This document shows, piece by piece, positions 35,480 to 47,600 of a stretch of DNA of 64,000 nucleotides. Location: assembly GCF_011045035.1 (NCBI RefSeq), contig NZ_JAALAA010000012.1, positions 1-64,000 of the forward strand. The letters are read 5' to 3'. Below the pieces are notes generated by a model. It made no database searches. It had not been told where the DNA came from and was given only the letters and a program-made list of their open reading frames with translations. The stretch comes from Nocardioides turkmenicus (GTDB taxonomy: Bacteria; Actinomycetota; Actinomycetes; Propionibacteriales; Nocardioidaceae). The first letter of the stretch is position 1; each line of letters begins with the position of its first letter. A program made the translations under genes and the position numbers.

Positions 35480-35491
35480 TAGAGTGTCGGC
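35480..35491 (+). promoter_or_regulatory. Leaderless -10 promoter of purN
   Basis: TAGAGT at 35480-35485 is followed by 6 nt and then the GTG start of purN, the spacing expected when transcription starts at the first codon. Confidence 0.6.
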
Positions 35492-36103
35492 GTGGCTCTT
35501 CGTCTCGTCGTTCTCGTGTCCGGTTCTGGCACCAACCTCCAGGCACTGCTCGACGCGTGCGCGTCCCCGGAGTATGGCGCTGAGGTCGTCGCGGTCGGGG
35601 CCGACCGCGACGGGATCCAGGGGCTGACCCGGGCGACCGATGCGGGGATCCCGACGTTCGTGCACCGGGTCAAGGACTTCGGGTCGCGCGAGGAGTGGGA
35701 CGCTGCGCTGGCCGCGTCGGTGGCTGCGTACGAGCCTGATCTGGTGGTTTCCGCGGGGTTCATGAAGCTCGTCGGAGCTGCCTTCCTCGACCGGTTCGGG
35801 GGGAAGACGCTCAACACGCATCCGGCGCTGCTGCCGAGCTTCCCGGGGATGCACGGGGCGCGGGACGCGCTGGAGTACGGCGTGAAGGTGACCGGGGCGA
35901 CGCTGTTCATCGTCGACGCCGGGGTCGACACCGGGATGATCATGGCCCAGGTGACGGTGCCGGTGGAGGACGACGACACCGAGGAGACGCTCCACGAGCG
36001 GATCAAGGTGGTCGAGCGCTCGATGCTCGTCGAGTCCGTCGGGCGGATCGCCCGCGAGGGCTACAACGTGGACGGCCGGCGGGTTCGGTTCGGGCGCGCC
36101 TGA
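35492..36103 (+). CDS. purN: Phosphoribosylglycinamide formyltransferase
   Basis: A 203-residue GAR transformylase that moves a formyl group from 10-formyl-tetrahydrofolate to glycinamide ribonucleotide in purine synthesis. Signatures: LVVLVSGSGTNLQALLDA at the N-terminus, FMKLVG, the catalytic NTHPALLPSFPGMHGARDAL (Asn-His) and VTGATLFIVDAGVDTGMIMA with its catalytic Asp. The GTG start fits a leaderless promoter. It precedes the ZTP riboswitch and purH. Confidence 0.97.
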   Translation: MALRLVVLVSGSGTNLQALLDACASPEYGAEVVAVGADRDGIQGLTRATDAGIPTFVHRVKDFGSREEWDAALAASVAAYEPDLVVSAGFMKLVGAAFLDRFGGKTLNTHPALLPSFPGMHGARDALEYGVKVTGATLFIVDAGVDTGMIMAQVTVPVEDDDTEETLHERIKVVERSMLVESVGRIAREGYNVDGRRVRFGRA

Positions 36104-36108
36104 ACGGT

Positions 36109-36216
36109 TAGAGTGACGAGCACACGACTGGCGCAGGTGGGGGACCACCGGGGAGTGTAAAGAGACGGCATCGACCGCCTGGGTGCCCCTCATCGAATTC
36201 ATCGACCGATGGGGAG
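36109..36216 (+). ncRNA. ZTP (pfl) riboswitch controlling purH
   Basis: The leader shows the conserved pfl/ZTP features: CGACTGGCG at 36125-36133, the stem GGTGG/CCACC (36136-36140 with 36145-36149) followed by GGGGAG, and the downstream CCGCCTGG at 36175-36182. A -10 box TAGAGT at 36109-36114 lies just upstream. After the aptamer, CCCCTCATCG (36186-36195) can pair with CGATGGGG (36207-36214). This would hide the Shine-Dalgarno GGGGAG (36211-36216) of purH, so translational control by ZTP/ZMP is likely. Confidence 0.88.
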
Positions 36217-36222
36217 TTTGCT

Positions 36223-37824
36223 GTGGCTGTGCAGGACCAGGCAGTGCCGGACAAGATTGGGATCAAGCGGGCCCTGGTGTCCGTCTACGACAAGACCGGT
36301 CTCGAAGACCTGGTCCGCGGGCTCCACGACGCCGGCGTCGAGCTCGTCTCGACCGGTGGCTCGGCGGCGCTGATCGAGAAGCTCGGACTGCCGGTGACCA
36401 AGGTCGAGGACCTGACCGGCTTCCCCGAGTGCCTCGACGGCCGCGTGAAGACGCTGCACCCGCGCGTGCACGCCGGCATCCTCGCCGACCGCCGTCTTCC
36501 GGAGCACGTCGCCCAGCTCGAGGAGCTCGAGGTCGAGCCGTTCGACCTGGTGGTCGTCAACCTCTACCCGTTCGCCGACACGGTCGCCTCCGGCGCCGGT
36601 GAGCAGGATTGCATCGAGAAGATCGACATCGGTGGCCCGTCGATGGTCCGTGCCGCCGCCAAGAACCACGCCTCGGTCGCCATCGTCACCGACGGCGCCG
36701 ACTACGCCCGCGCGCTCGAGGCCGCCAAGACCGGTGGCTTCACGCTGGCCGAGCGCCAGCAGCTCGCCGCCAAGGCGTTCGTGCACACCGCGACGTACGA
36801 CGTGCAGGTCGCCTCCTGGATGGGCAACGTGCTCACCGACACCTCCGACGGCTCGGGCTTCCCGGCGTGGGTCGGCGCGACCTGGGACCGCCAGGCGGTG
36901 CTGCGCTACGGCGAGAACCCGCACCAGCCGGCCGCGCTCTACCGCTCCGGCTTCGGCCCGGGCGGGCTGGCTGCCGCCGAGCAGCTGCACGGCAAGGAGA
37001 TGTCCTACAACAACTACGTCGACACCGACGCGGCTCGCCGCGCGGCGTACGACCAGGGTGACCAGCCGACCGTCGCGATCATCAAGCACGCCAACCCGTG
37101 CGGTGTCGCGGTCGGCGCGGATGTCGCCGAGGCCCACCGCCGCGCCCACGAGTGCGACCCGGTCTCCGCCTTCGGCGGCGTGATCGCCACCAACGTACCG
37201 GTCTCGAAGCAGATGGCCGAGCAGGTCGCCGAGGTCTTCACCGAGGTGATCGTCGCTCCCGGTTACGAGGACGGGGCCGTCGAGGTCCTGCAGGGCAAGA
37301 AGAACATCCGCATCCTCGTCGCCGAGCCGCTCGCGACCACCGGTGTCGAGACCCGCCCGATCAGCGGCGGCCTGCTGATGCAGCACACCGACACGTTCCA
37401 GGCCGAGGGCGACGACCCGGCCAACTGGACCCTGGCCACCGGCGAGGCCGCCGACGAGGCGACCCTGGCCGACCTGGCGTTCGCCTGGAAGGCCGTACGC
37501 TCCGCCAAGTCCAACGCGATCCTGCTGGCCCGCGACGGTGCTGCGGTCGGTATCGGCATGGGCCAGGTCAACCGCGTCGACTCCTGCAAGCTCGCGGTCG
37601 AGCGGGCCAACACCCTCGCCGAGGGCACCGAGCGCGCCCGCGGCTCCGTCGCCGCCTCCGACGCCTTCTTCCCCTTCGAGGACGGCCCGCAGATCCTGAT
37701 CGACGCCGGCGTCAAGGCGATCGTCCAGCCCGGCGGCTCGATCCGCGACGAGCTCACCATCAAGGCGTGCGAGGCAGCGGGCGTGACGATGTACTTCACC
37801 GGCACGCGGCATTTCGCACACTGA
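36223..37824 (+). CDS. purH: Bifunctional AICAR formyltransferase/IMP cyclohydrolase
   Basis: A 533-residue enzyme catalysing the last two steps of IMP synthesis. The N-terminal MGS-like cyclohydrolase domain is seen as [35 protein letters not shown] and [15 protein letters not shown]. The C-terminal AICAR transformylase domain has [40 protein letters not shown] and [16 protein letters not shown]. The GTG start at 36223 follows GGGGAG at 36211-36216. ZMP (AICAR), its substrate, is the precursor of the riboswitch ligand, so the leader senses demand for 10-formyl-THF. Confidence 0.97.
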   Translation: MAVQDQAVPDKIGIKRALVSVYDKTGLEDLVRGLHDAGVELVSTGGSAALIEKLGLPVTKVEDLTGFPECLDGRVKTLHPRVHAGILADRRLPEHVAQLEELEVEPFDLVVVNLYPFADTVASGAGEQDCIEKIDIGGPSMVRAAAKNHASVAIVTDGADYARALEAAKTGGFTLAERQQLAAKAFVHTATYDVQVASWMGNVLTDTSDGSGFPAWVGATWDRQAVLRYGENPHQPAALYRSGFGPGGLAAAEQLHGKEMSYNNYVDTDAARRAAYDQGDQPTVAIIKHANPCGVAVGADVAEAHRRAHECDPVSAFGGVIATNVPVSKQMAEQVAEVFTEVIVAPGYEDGAVEVLQGKKNIRILVAEPLATTGVETRPISGGLLMQHTDTFQAEGDDPANWTLATGEAADEATLADLAFAWKAVRSAKSNAILLARDGAAVGIGMGQVNRVDSCKLAVERANTLAEGTERARGSVAASDAFFPFEDGPQILIDAGVKAIVQPGGSIRDELTIKACEAAGVTMYFTGTRHFAH

Positions 37825-37831
37825 CCCAGCC

Positions 37832-37898
37832 CCCGCCGAGTCGGCCCGTCTTGACGGGCCGACTCGACGGGAAATCGTGTCAGAACGCGCCGACTCGG
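37832..37898. repeat. Dispersed intergenic palindromic repeat, copy A
   Basis: Begins CCCGCCGAGTCGGC (37832-37845) and ends AGAACGCGCCGACTCGG (37882-37898); both blocks recur exactly at 50317-50330 and 50367-50383. Its first half forms a 12-bp hairpin (37837-37848 with 37855-37866) that can terminate purH transcription. Confidence 0.7.
37837..37866 (+). terminator. Hairpin terminator after purH
   Basis: Stem CGAGTCGGCCCG (37837-37848) pairs with 37855-37866 around a 6-nt loop, 13 nt after the purH stop. It is part of the dispersed repeat. Confidence 0.7.
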
Positions 37899-37975
37899 GT
37901 CTTGATCTGGTCAAGATGGGCCGGGTCGGCGTCGCGTACAAGGAATACAGAGACTCGAGTGACAGGATTGACATC

Positions 37976-38827
37976 GTGACAGCACAGAAGCTGGACGGCA
38001 CCGCGACGCTGAAGGCGATCAAGGCCGAGCTCGCAGAGCGGGTCGAGAAGCTGAAGGCCCAGGGCATCACCCCGGGCATCGGCACCGTTCTGGTCGGCGA
38101 CGACCCCGGCTCGCACTGGTACGTCAACGCCAAGCACAAGGACGCCGCCGAGATCGGTGTCGCCTCGACCCGCGTCGACCTGCCCGCCACCGCCACCCAG
38201 GCCGAGGTCGAGAAGGTCATCGACGAGCTCAACGCGGACCCGGCTGTCACCGGCTTCCTCATCCAGCAGCCGACCGGCCTGGACGAGTTCGCGCTGCTCT
38301 CCCGGGTCGCGCCGGAGAAGGACGTCGACGGGCTCCACCCGCACAACCTCGGCAAGCTGGTCCTCGGTGAGGACGGGCCGCTGCCGTGCACGCCGGTGGG
38401 CTGCATCGAGCTGCTGCGTCGTCACGGTGTCGAGATCAACGGTGCCGAGGTCGTCGTGGTCGGCCGCGGTCTGACGGTCGGGCGCCCGCTGGGGCTGCTG
38501 CTGACCCGCCGCTCCGAGAACGCCACGGTCACCCTGTGCCACACCGGCACCCGCGACCTGGCCGCCCACACCCGCAACGCCGACATCGTGGTGGCCGCCG
38601 CGGGCGTGCCCGGCATCATCACCAAGGACATGGTCAAGCCCGGCGCGGCGCTGCTCGACGTCGGTGTCTCCCGGGTCGACGGTAAGATCGCAGGAGACCT
38701 CGCCGAGGACGTGTGGGACGTGGCTGGCTGGGTGTCGCCGAACCCGGGTGGGGTGGGCCCGATGACACGTGCCATGTTGCTCTCCAATATCGTCCTCAGC
38801 GCCGAGAAGGCTCTCGAAAGGCTCTGA
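37976..38827 (+). CDS. folD: Methylenetetrahydrofolate dehydrogenase/cyclohydrolase
   Basis: A 283-residue bifunctional enzyme interconverting 5,10-methylene-THF and 10-formyl-THF, the one-carbon donor used by PurN and PurH upstream. Signatures: [20 protein letters not shown] with the catalytic Tyr and Lys, [40 protein letters not shown] and [17 protein letters not shown] 37976 is where homology begins; AGGA about 9 nt upstream is a weak Shine-Dalgarno. DUF3017 follows after 3 nt. Confidence 0.96.
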   Translation: MTAQKLDGTATLKAIKAELAERVEKLKAQGITPGIGTVLVGDDPGSHWYVNAKHKDAAEIGVASTRVDLPATATQAEVEKVIDELNADPAVTGFLIQQPTGLDEFALLSRVAPEKDVDGLHPHNLGKLVLGEDGPLPCTPVGCIELLRRHGVEINGAEVVVVGRGLTVGRPLGLLLTRRSENATVTLCHTGTRDLAAHTRNADIVVAAAGVPGIITKDMVKPGAALLDVGVSRVDGKIAGDLAEDVWDVAGWVSPNPGGVGPMTRAMLLSNIVLSAEKALERL

Positions 38828-38830
38828 CAC

Positions 38831-39199
38831 GTGTCCGTCCACCCTCCGCTCACCCCCAGCCACACACCGGCGGCTCCCGCTCCGGTGGCGGCGGCGCCCG
38901 AGCACGAGAAGACGGACCAGAAAGACGTACGCAGCTTCCCCTCGACCATCGGCGGGTTCGTCTACCTCGGTGTGCTGACGGCGGCGATCGTCGGTCTCGG
39001 GCTCGTCGGCTTCGGCCACTGGCGCGTGGGGATCATCGTCCTCGCCGCCGGGGTGGGGGCCGCGTCGCTGGGGCGTGCGGTGCTGCGTACGAAGAATGCC
39101 GGGATGCTGGCGGTGCGCAACCGTTGGTTCGACGTGGCGCTGCTGGCGCTGACGGCGGGCGCGCTGTGGATCCTCGCGGTGAGCGTGCCGGGCGAATAG
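38831..39199 (+). CDS. DUF3017 family membrane protein
   Basis: A 122-residue protein with a ~38-residue Pro/Ala-rich N-terminus and three predicted helices (TIGGFVYLGVLTAAIVGLGL, GIIVLAAGVGAASLG, VALLALTAGALWILAV). It matches DUF3017, which follows folD in many actinobacteria. The GTG start is 3 nt after the folD stop, so the genes share an operon. Function unknown. Confidence 0.9.
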   Translation: MSVHPPLTPSHTPAAPAPVAAAPEHEKTDQKDVRSFPSTIGGFVYLGVLTAAIVGLGLVGFGHWRVGIIVLAAGVGAASLGRAVLRTKNAGMLAVRNRWFDVALLALTAGALWILAVSVPGE

Positions 39200-39226
39200 G
39201 ACGTACAGAGACAAGGACATACAGAC

Positions 39227-39265
39227 ACAAGGAAGGCCGCCCCGGATCGGGGCGGCCTTCCTTGT
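39227..39265. terminator. Bidirectional hairpin terminator
   Basis: A perfect 18-bp stem (39227-39244 with 39248-39265) and 3-nt loop between the convergent DUF3017 and aquaporin genes. Flanking sequence can extend the stem slightly. Confidence 0.9.
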
Positions 39266-39276
39266 CTCTCAGCGGG

Positions 39277-40353
39277 TCACTGCTCGATCGGGACCCACTC
39301 CTGCTTGGCGTAGTCCCAGCGCCAGCCGTCCTGCTCGTAGACCGGCAGCTCGCCCTCGGCGGTCTGGGTCGGCTGCTGCCAGGCCGGCTGGCCGCCGCCG
39401 GCACCGCCGGAGACGACGGTGCGGTCGCCGGCGTCCGGAGCCGGGGGAGCCGGGGTGGCGGCCGGCGCGGCAGGTGCTGCGGGAGCGGCAGGCGCGGCCG
39501 GAGCAGCAGCGGGAGCAGCGGCGGCGTGGGAGTCCCAGGCCGGAACGCCCGGGGCCGGCCGCAGGTTGTCGCCGGAGAAGGCGAGCCCCGCGCCCGCGAT
39601 CTCGGAGCCGTCCTTGTCGAAGAGCAGCGGGTAGACGAAGCCGGCGACGGCACCGCCGATGGCCGGGACGATCAGGAAGACCGGGAGGTGGATCAGCGCG
39701 TCGGTGCCCGAGAAGAGCGCGGGGCCGAACGAGCGGGCGGGGTTGACCGAGGTGCCGGTCAGCGGGATGCCGACGAAGTGGATCGCGGCCAGAGCGAGAC
39801 CGATGGCGAGCGGGGCCATGGCGGCGTTGGTGCCGGCCCGGACGTCGGTGACACCGAGGATGACGAAGACGAAGATGAAGGTGAGGATCAGCTCGACCAG
39901 GATCGCGCCGACGATGCCGGTGCCGGCTCCGTCGCCGAAGCCGTTGGCGCCGAGGCCGCCCTCGTTCCAGGAGTTGTAGCCCGAGGAGATCGCGATGACG
40001 AACAGCGCGACCGCGCCGATGACCGCGCCGACGAACTGCGCGCCGATGTAGGCGCCCGCGTCCTTCCAGCTGATCCGGCCGGCCGTGGCCACGCCGAGGG
40101 TCACCGCCGGGTTGAAGTGGCCGCCGGAGATGCGACCGAAGGTGTAGGCGCCGATCACGACCGCGATACCGAACGCCAGACCGACGGCGCCCACCTCGAG
40201 CCCCCAGGTCGGCTGCCCGGCGTGGCTGGCACCGGTGACGACCGCGACGACCGAACCACATCCGATGAACACGAGGATGAAGGTGCCGATGACCTCGGCT
40301 GCCAGTTTCTGGATGAAGGTCGGCTCAGCCGCCGACAGTGATTCCTCAGTCAT
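39277..40353 (-). CDS. MIP/aquaporin family channel with long C-terminal tail
   Basis: A 358-residue aquaporin. The channel (about residues 10-255) has both NPA motifs, SGGHFNPAVTLG and TGTSVNPARSFGPA; the Arg after the second NPA belongs to the selectivity filter. A small-residue filter typical of water channels (AqpZ-like) is favoured over glycerol facilitators but not certain. After the sixth helix comes a ~100-residue Ala/Pro-rich tail ending GWRWDYAKQEWVPIEQ. This tail is absent from AqpZ of E. coli and is probably cytoplasmic. Confidence 0.9.
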   Translation of the reverse strand: MTEESLSAAEPTFIQKLAAEVIGTFILVFIGCGSVVAVVTGASHAGQPTWGLEVGAVGLAFGIAVVIGAYTFGRISGGHFNPAVTLGVATAGRISWKDAGAYIGAQFVGAVIGAVALFVIAISSGYNSWNEGGLGANGFGDGAGTGIVGAILVELILTFIFVFVILGVTDVRAGTNAAMAPLAIGLALAAIHFVGIPLTGTSVNPARSFGPALFSGTDALIHLPVFLIVPAIGGAVAGFVYPLLFDKDGSEIAGAGLAFSGDNLRPAPGVPAWDSHAAAAPAAAPAAPAAPAAPAAPAATPAPPAPDAGDRTVVSGGAGGGQPAWQQPTQTAEGELPVYEQDGWRWDYAKQEWVPIEQ

Positions 40354-40534
40354 GTCCCCTAAAACCCTTCAATGTCTGTTGACGTCGGTCAGACCCATCG
40401 ACACCCGAGATCCACTCAGGCATCAGTAGTCACCTGAACAACAAGGAGGTGTTGACACACAGTAACTCTTTTGCGACGGCACTTCGTGGTGCTTAGGTGG
40501 GGCGGGGCGGCGTTGCGCCACCTTCTCTGTTATC

Positions 40535-42770
<2,236 letters not shown>

Positions 42771-42783
42771 TCAGCTGCGCGTG

Positions 42784-42819
42784 AGGGCGGCCCGGCACGA
42801 ACCCGTGCCGGGCCGCCCT
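42784..42819 (+). terminator. Terminator of icd
   Basis: A perfect 16-bp stem (42784-42799 with 42804-42819) and AACC loop, followed by GCGTTTT. Confidence 0.9.
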
Positions 42820-42950
42820 GCGTTTTCGAGCTGCTGTCGACAGGCCGATGGCTGCGGTCGAGTGGCCGACGATGCAGACGCCGTGTTCGGGTGGCGTGCG
42901 ACTCCGCCCGTACGGTGACACATACATCTGTCAGCGGACATGTGAAGGGT

Positions 42951-43517
42951 ATGGGACACAACGAGAACGGCCCGCCGAGTCACGAGGCGGCCTTCACGCG
43001 CCTCTACGAAGCAACGTACGCCGACCTACGCAGGTTCATCGAGCGTCGTGTGCACCCCTCCCACGCCGAGGACGTGCTCGCGCAGGTCTACCTGGTCGCC
43101 TGGCGACGGTACGCCGAGGTCCCGGGGGTGTACGACGAACAACGGGCGTGGCTCTTCGGCGTCGCCCATCGCACTCTGAGCAACGAGTATCGGGCGGCAG
43201 AACGGTGGCAGCAGTTGACGCTTCAGATCGCCGACGCTCAGCTGGTCGGCCCGGGAACGGTCGGGTCCGAGCCGGACCTGGTGGCAGCACGTGTCGATCT
43301 GGCCACTGCCTGGCGACGGCTCAGTCCGGTGCACCAGGAGGCCATCGCGCTCACCGTCTGGGACAGCCTGACCACCCGCCAGGCTGCCGAGGTCCTGGGT
43401 ATCTCACCGGTGGCCTACCGCCTGCGGCTGAGCCGCGCCCGACGCGCCTTGCGTGCCCTCGCCGCGGCGTGCCCCCAACCCGTCACTCCCACCGCTACCG
43501 CAAGGAGTTCCTCATGA
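42951..43517 (+). CDS. ECF sigma factor (sigma-70 family)
   Basis: A 188-residue group 4 sigma factor. Region 2: FTRLYEATYADLRRFIERRV, SHAEDVLAQVYLVAWRRYAE and RAWLFGVAHRTLSNEYR. Region 4: LSPVHQEAIALTVWDSLTTR and AAEVLGISPVAYRLRLSRAR. ATG 42951 was chosen; a GTG 9 nt upstream is also possible and no clear Shine-Dalgarno decides. The stop overlaps the start of a membrane protein gene (ATGA), so this is a coupled sigma/partner pair, distinct from the SigE-type pairs at 28-31.6 kb. Confidence 0.93.
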   Translation: MGHNENGPPSHEAAFTRLYEATYADLRRFIERRVHPSHAEDVLAQVYLVAWRRYAEVPGVYDEQRAWLFGVAHRTLSNEYRAAERWQQLTLQIADAQLVGPGTVGSEPDLVAARVDLATAWRRLSPVHQEAIALTVWDSLTTRQAAEVLGISPVAYRLRLSRARRALRALAAACPQPVTPTATARSSS

Positions 43518-44398
43518 ACACCGACCGTGTGCTCCGCACCCTCGATCCCGCTGTCACCCCAGAGGCACTCGATGTGGCCCGTGACCCGGCGGCCCAGAAT
43601 CTGTTGGCACGGATCACGGCTCACGACGCGCAGGTCGCCAAGCCGGCAGTGTCGGCCGCGGAACCTGTCGCGCCGCGTACCCGAGTCACCCGGCGACGTG
43701 TCGGGCTCGCGCTCGCCGCGACCGCGGCGGCAGCGGCCGCCGCCATCGCGGCTCCCAGCGTCCTCGGTGGACCGACGCCCGCGGCGGCGTGGACACCGGC
43801 CCCGTCGCCGCTCACCGCGGCCGAGACCGACGACGCGGCACAAGCGTGCGTCGGCGGATTCTGGGACTTCCTGCCCGGTCGCCAGGGTCCGGAGATGAAG
43901 ACGTACGTCGCGGAGCGTCGCGGCGGGTGGACACTTGTCTATCTCGCCACCCCCGACGGGCTCACGGAGGCGGTGTGCATGCTCCGCAACGGTGAGCCGG
44001 CCGGCCTCTACGGCCAAACGCCGGGCGGTCCCGGCGCCGAGCCGGTCACGGTCGACGCCGACGGTGCATTCGGCAGCATCGGTGGCGTGATGGGCAACGA
44101 CGCCGAGAGCCAGCGGTCGTCTACGGGCCTCGTCGGGGCGGACGTCGTCGGCCTGGTCCTGCACACAGAAGCTCAGGGCGCTGTGACTGCCACCGTCAAC
44201 GACGGGCACTACGCCGCCTGGTGGCCGGATGATCCGATCACCGAGGCCTCGGAGAACGCTCGCACGACGCCCGAGTTCAGCCACGTCACGCTCACCCTAC
44301 GCGATGGCAGCACTCGGCAGGTGAGGGTGGACGAGTTCACCGGGATCTCCATGGAGTCGCTGACGACTCCGGATGAAGGTGGCTCCGTCGAGGAGTGA
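43514..44398 (+). CDS. Membrane-anchored partner of the adjacent ECF sigma factor
   Basis: A 294-residue single-pass protein. About 60 cytoplasmic residues (MNTDRVLRTLDPAVTPEALD...) precede an Arg-rich stretch, a helix rich in Ala (about 63-85) and an extracellular domain of ~200 residues with two cysteines (AQACVGGFWDF, EAVCMLRNG). It resembles the CU044_5270-type proteins that follow ECF sigma genes. AAGGAG lies 8 nt before the ATG. An anti-sigma or sensor role is inferred from the ATGA overlap only. Confidence 0.82.
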   Translation: MNTDRVLRTLDPAVTPEALDVARDPAAQNLLARITAHDAQVAKPAVSAAEPVAPRTRVTRRRVGLALAATAAAAAAAIAAPSVLGGPTPAAAWTPAPSPLTAAETDDAAQACVGGFWDFLPGRQGPEMKTYVAERRGGWTLVYLATPDGLTEAVCMLRNGEPAGLYGQTPGGPGAEPVTVDADGAFGSIGGVMGNDAESQRSSTGLVGADVVGLVLHTEAQGAVTATVNDGHYAAWWPDDPITEASENARTTPEFSHVTLTLRDGSTRQVRVDEFTGISMESLTTPDEGGSVEE

Positions 44399-44451
44399 CG
44401 GCCCGCGGGGTCGGCGTCGCGTGAGCCGTTCGACTCCTTCTGATCAACCGG

Positions 44452-44489
44452 CGACGGCCCGCCACGGAATCGTCCGTGCCGGGCCGTCG
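44452..44489 (+). terminator. Hairpin terminator after the sigma/partner operon
   Basis: A 17-bp stem with one mismatch (44452-44468 with 44473-44489) and an ATCG loop, about 55 nt after the stop codon. Confidence 0.75.
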
Positions 44490-44642
44490 TACGTCATCCG
44501 GATGCCTTCCGGGCGGAGGTGATCTTGCTCTCCAGATCTTCTTCTGATTCCTATAAGTCCAGGTCAGCGCGGGGTTTGGTGGGGGTGACGGACGGAAAAC
44601 CTTTAGGAGAGTGTCGGCGGTCGCGCATACCGTGATCTTCTG

Positions 44643-47600
44643 ATGACTGCGACGCTCTCGACTCCGCCCGTGCCCACCGCAGGCAAGGCCCCCGGAGTTC
44701 CCTCCACACCTGCCGACCCGAGCCGGCAGGTCGACTGGCGACGCCTCAAGGGGCCGGTGACGGTCGCCGCGCTGGTCGCGCTGGCCGTGGCCATGGTCGC
44801 CCAGTCGATCGGCACGGTCGTGGCGGGACGGCTCGCCGAGAACCCGACCGCCAGCCTGGTCGGCTGGCTCGCGCTGTGCGTGATCGGTGCCTCGCTCGTC
44901 GACTCGACGGCGAAGATCGCCTGGGTCGGCGTCTCCGACCGGGTCGAGGGCAAGCTGCGCGAGGACGTGCTCCAGGCCGCCATGCGACAGCCGCTCTCGG
45001 AGCTGAGCGAGCAGGCCGTCGGCGAGATCCTCGACCGGGTCGACGACGACTCCCACGAGGTCGGCAACCTGCTGCGCTGGCAGCTGTGGATGCTGTTCCG
45101 CTCGGTCTTCGCGGCGCTGCCGATGTGGATCGTGGCCAGCTTCACCTGGTGGCCGGCGGCGATCCTGTTCCCGCTCCTCGCGACGGTGACCTGGTTCGTC
45201 ATCCGCGGCCTGCTGGGCAAGATCTCCCAGCTCAAGGTCATCGAGGAGGCCTCCTGGACCGACCACGCCGCCGTGCTCGAGGAAGGCATCGCCGGGCGCG
45301 ACGACCTGCGCACGAGCCTGGGGCAGGACCACGTGGTCGCCCGGGTGGCGCGGCTGTCGGCGACGGTCCACGAGAAGTTCCGCGCCGTGGTCACGGTCGA
45401 GGCGAAGGTCGGCCGCCGTGCCGGCGTGCTGCTCCACTCCCTGCTGGCCGGCATCGGTCTCGCCGGGATCGCGCTCGCCTCGACCGACCGCCTCGGGATC
45501 AGCTCGCTGGTCACGTTGTTCCTGGTCACGAGCACCTTCGTCGGCCAGATCGCGATGCTCGCCAACCACCTGCCGGACATCCAGGCGGGCCTGGGCGCGG
45601 TCATCCGGCTGCGCCAGATGATGGCCGCCGAGCCCGAGCCCGAAGGTGGCGAGCCCGTGCCGGGTGGGGGAGCGCTCGAGGTCGACCTGCGCGACCTGAC
45701 CTTCTCCTACGCCGAGGGCACCTTCGCCCTCCAGGGCATCTCGCTCACCGTGCCCGCGGGCGACACCATCGCGCTCGTCGGTCGCACCGGCTCGGGCAAG
45801 TCGACGCTCGCCTCTCTGCTCTCCCGGGCCGTCGAGCCGCCGCGCGGCTCGGTGTTCCTCGGTGGTGTGGACGTACGCGACCTCGACCTGCAGCAGCTGC
45901 GTGCCTCCGTGGGCGTGGTGACGCAGCGTACGGAGATCCTGGCCGGGACGCTCGCGGAGAACATCGCGCTCTTCGACGACGAGCGTCCGCGCGAGGACAT
46001 CGAGCGGGCGGTCGCCCGGCTCGGGCTCTCCGAGTGGGTCGCCGGCCTGCCCGAGGGCCTCGACACCCTGCTCGGTCCCGGCGGCACTTCGCTGTCGGCG
46101 GGGGAGGAGCAGCTGGTCGCCTTCGCGCGGCTGCTGGTGCGTGACGTACGCGTGGTCGTGCTCGACGAGGCCACCGCGCGGATGGATCCGCTCACCGAGC
46201 GCCGTGTGGTCGCGGCCGCCGATCGGCTGCTGACCGGGCGTACGGGCATCCTGATCGCCCACCGGCTCTCCACGATCGAGCGGGCGCCTCACGTGGCCGT
46301 GCTCGACCACGGCCGGGTGATCCAGCACGGCCTGCGGGCCTCGCTGGCGACCGCGCCGGGTCCGTTCCGCGACCTGCTCGAGGCCAGCCGCACCGACCAC
46401 CACGACTCACCGTCGCCGGATGTCAAGCCTGTCGACCACTCCACCCTCGACCACGTGGCCGAAGGCAACGTGGGCGGCAAGCGTCGCGCCGGTGCTCCGC
46501 CGGAGCTCCCGGAGGTCGGCACCGGTCCGTCGCTGGCGCGCGGGATGCTCCACGTCCTGTTCCTGCGCCCCGAGTGGGGTGTGGCGGGTGCGCTGCTCTT
46601 CCTGTTCGCCTCGATGACCGGTGCGCAGGGCGCCTTCACCGGGCTCCTGTGGGGCCGGATCGTCGAGTCGCTGCAGGACGGCGGCCGGCCGACGGTGCTG
46701 TCGGTGCTGCTGGTGGTCAGCCTGCTGGCCGCGCCGCTGATGCTCGCCGACGCCTTCTACCGCTACCCGCGCTGGTGGATCGAGGTCATGCTGCGCGCCC
46801 GGATGGCCGTGCTCTACGGCCAGACCCGGCAGCACCGCCTGACGCGTACGCCGCCGGGTGAGGTCGTCGCCAGGTCGATGGACGCGGACCGCTACGCCCG
46901 CTACGCCGACCGCTGGGTCGACTTCGTCAACGGTCTGGTGATCGCGACGATCACGGCGCTGCTCGCCGGCACCGCGCTCGCGGGCGCCGTGCTCCTGGTC
47001 GTCATGGTCGCCTCGGCGCTGGCCTCTGCGATCGGTCGACCGATCGCGGGCCGCTCGGCCGCGGCCTCGTCCGCCGCGCGTGCCCGGTTCGGGCGTGCGG
47101 TGGTCTCCGCGCTGGAGTCCGTACGCACCGTGAAGCTGGCCGCGGCGACGCCGCAGGTCCACGCCCACCTGCAGCATGTGGACTCGGGCCGGGTGGACGC
47201 AGCCGTGAAGGAGCACCGGGTGCAGGCGTTCCTCGACGGAGTGCCGGCGCTGATGGTGCAGTGCGGTGTCGTGGCGGCCTGGGGCATCTACTTCGGTGGA
47301 GGCTGGGGTCTGGCCACGGCGCTGCTGGTGGCCAACGCGGTCTCGGGCTTCGACTGGTTCGGCCGGGTGGCCGGCATGGTCGTCACTGAGGCCCCTGGCA
47401 CGCGGGCGTGGCAGAAGGAGACCAGCCGGTTCGCCGGTGGTCGCGACCTGATGGACCTGCCGCCGGGTGTCGATCTGGTCTCCGGCGACGCGCCGGATCC
47501 GGGTCCGGTCGACCGGGTGCCGCTGGAGTCACTGGAGCTCTCGGCCCTGTCGGCGGTCCACGACGACGGCACGATCGGTGTCTCGGACGTCTCGCTCACC

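Noticed and set aside
42848..44398. Longer start for the ECF partner protein at 43514
   Set aside because: The extra 222 codons overlap the sigma gene in another frame and have no homology; AAGGAG and the ATGA overlap support 43514.
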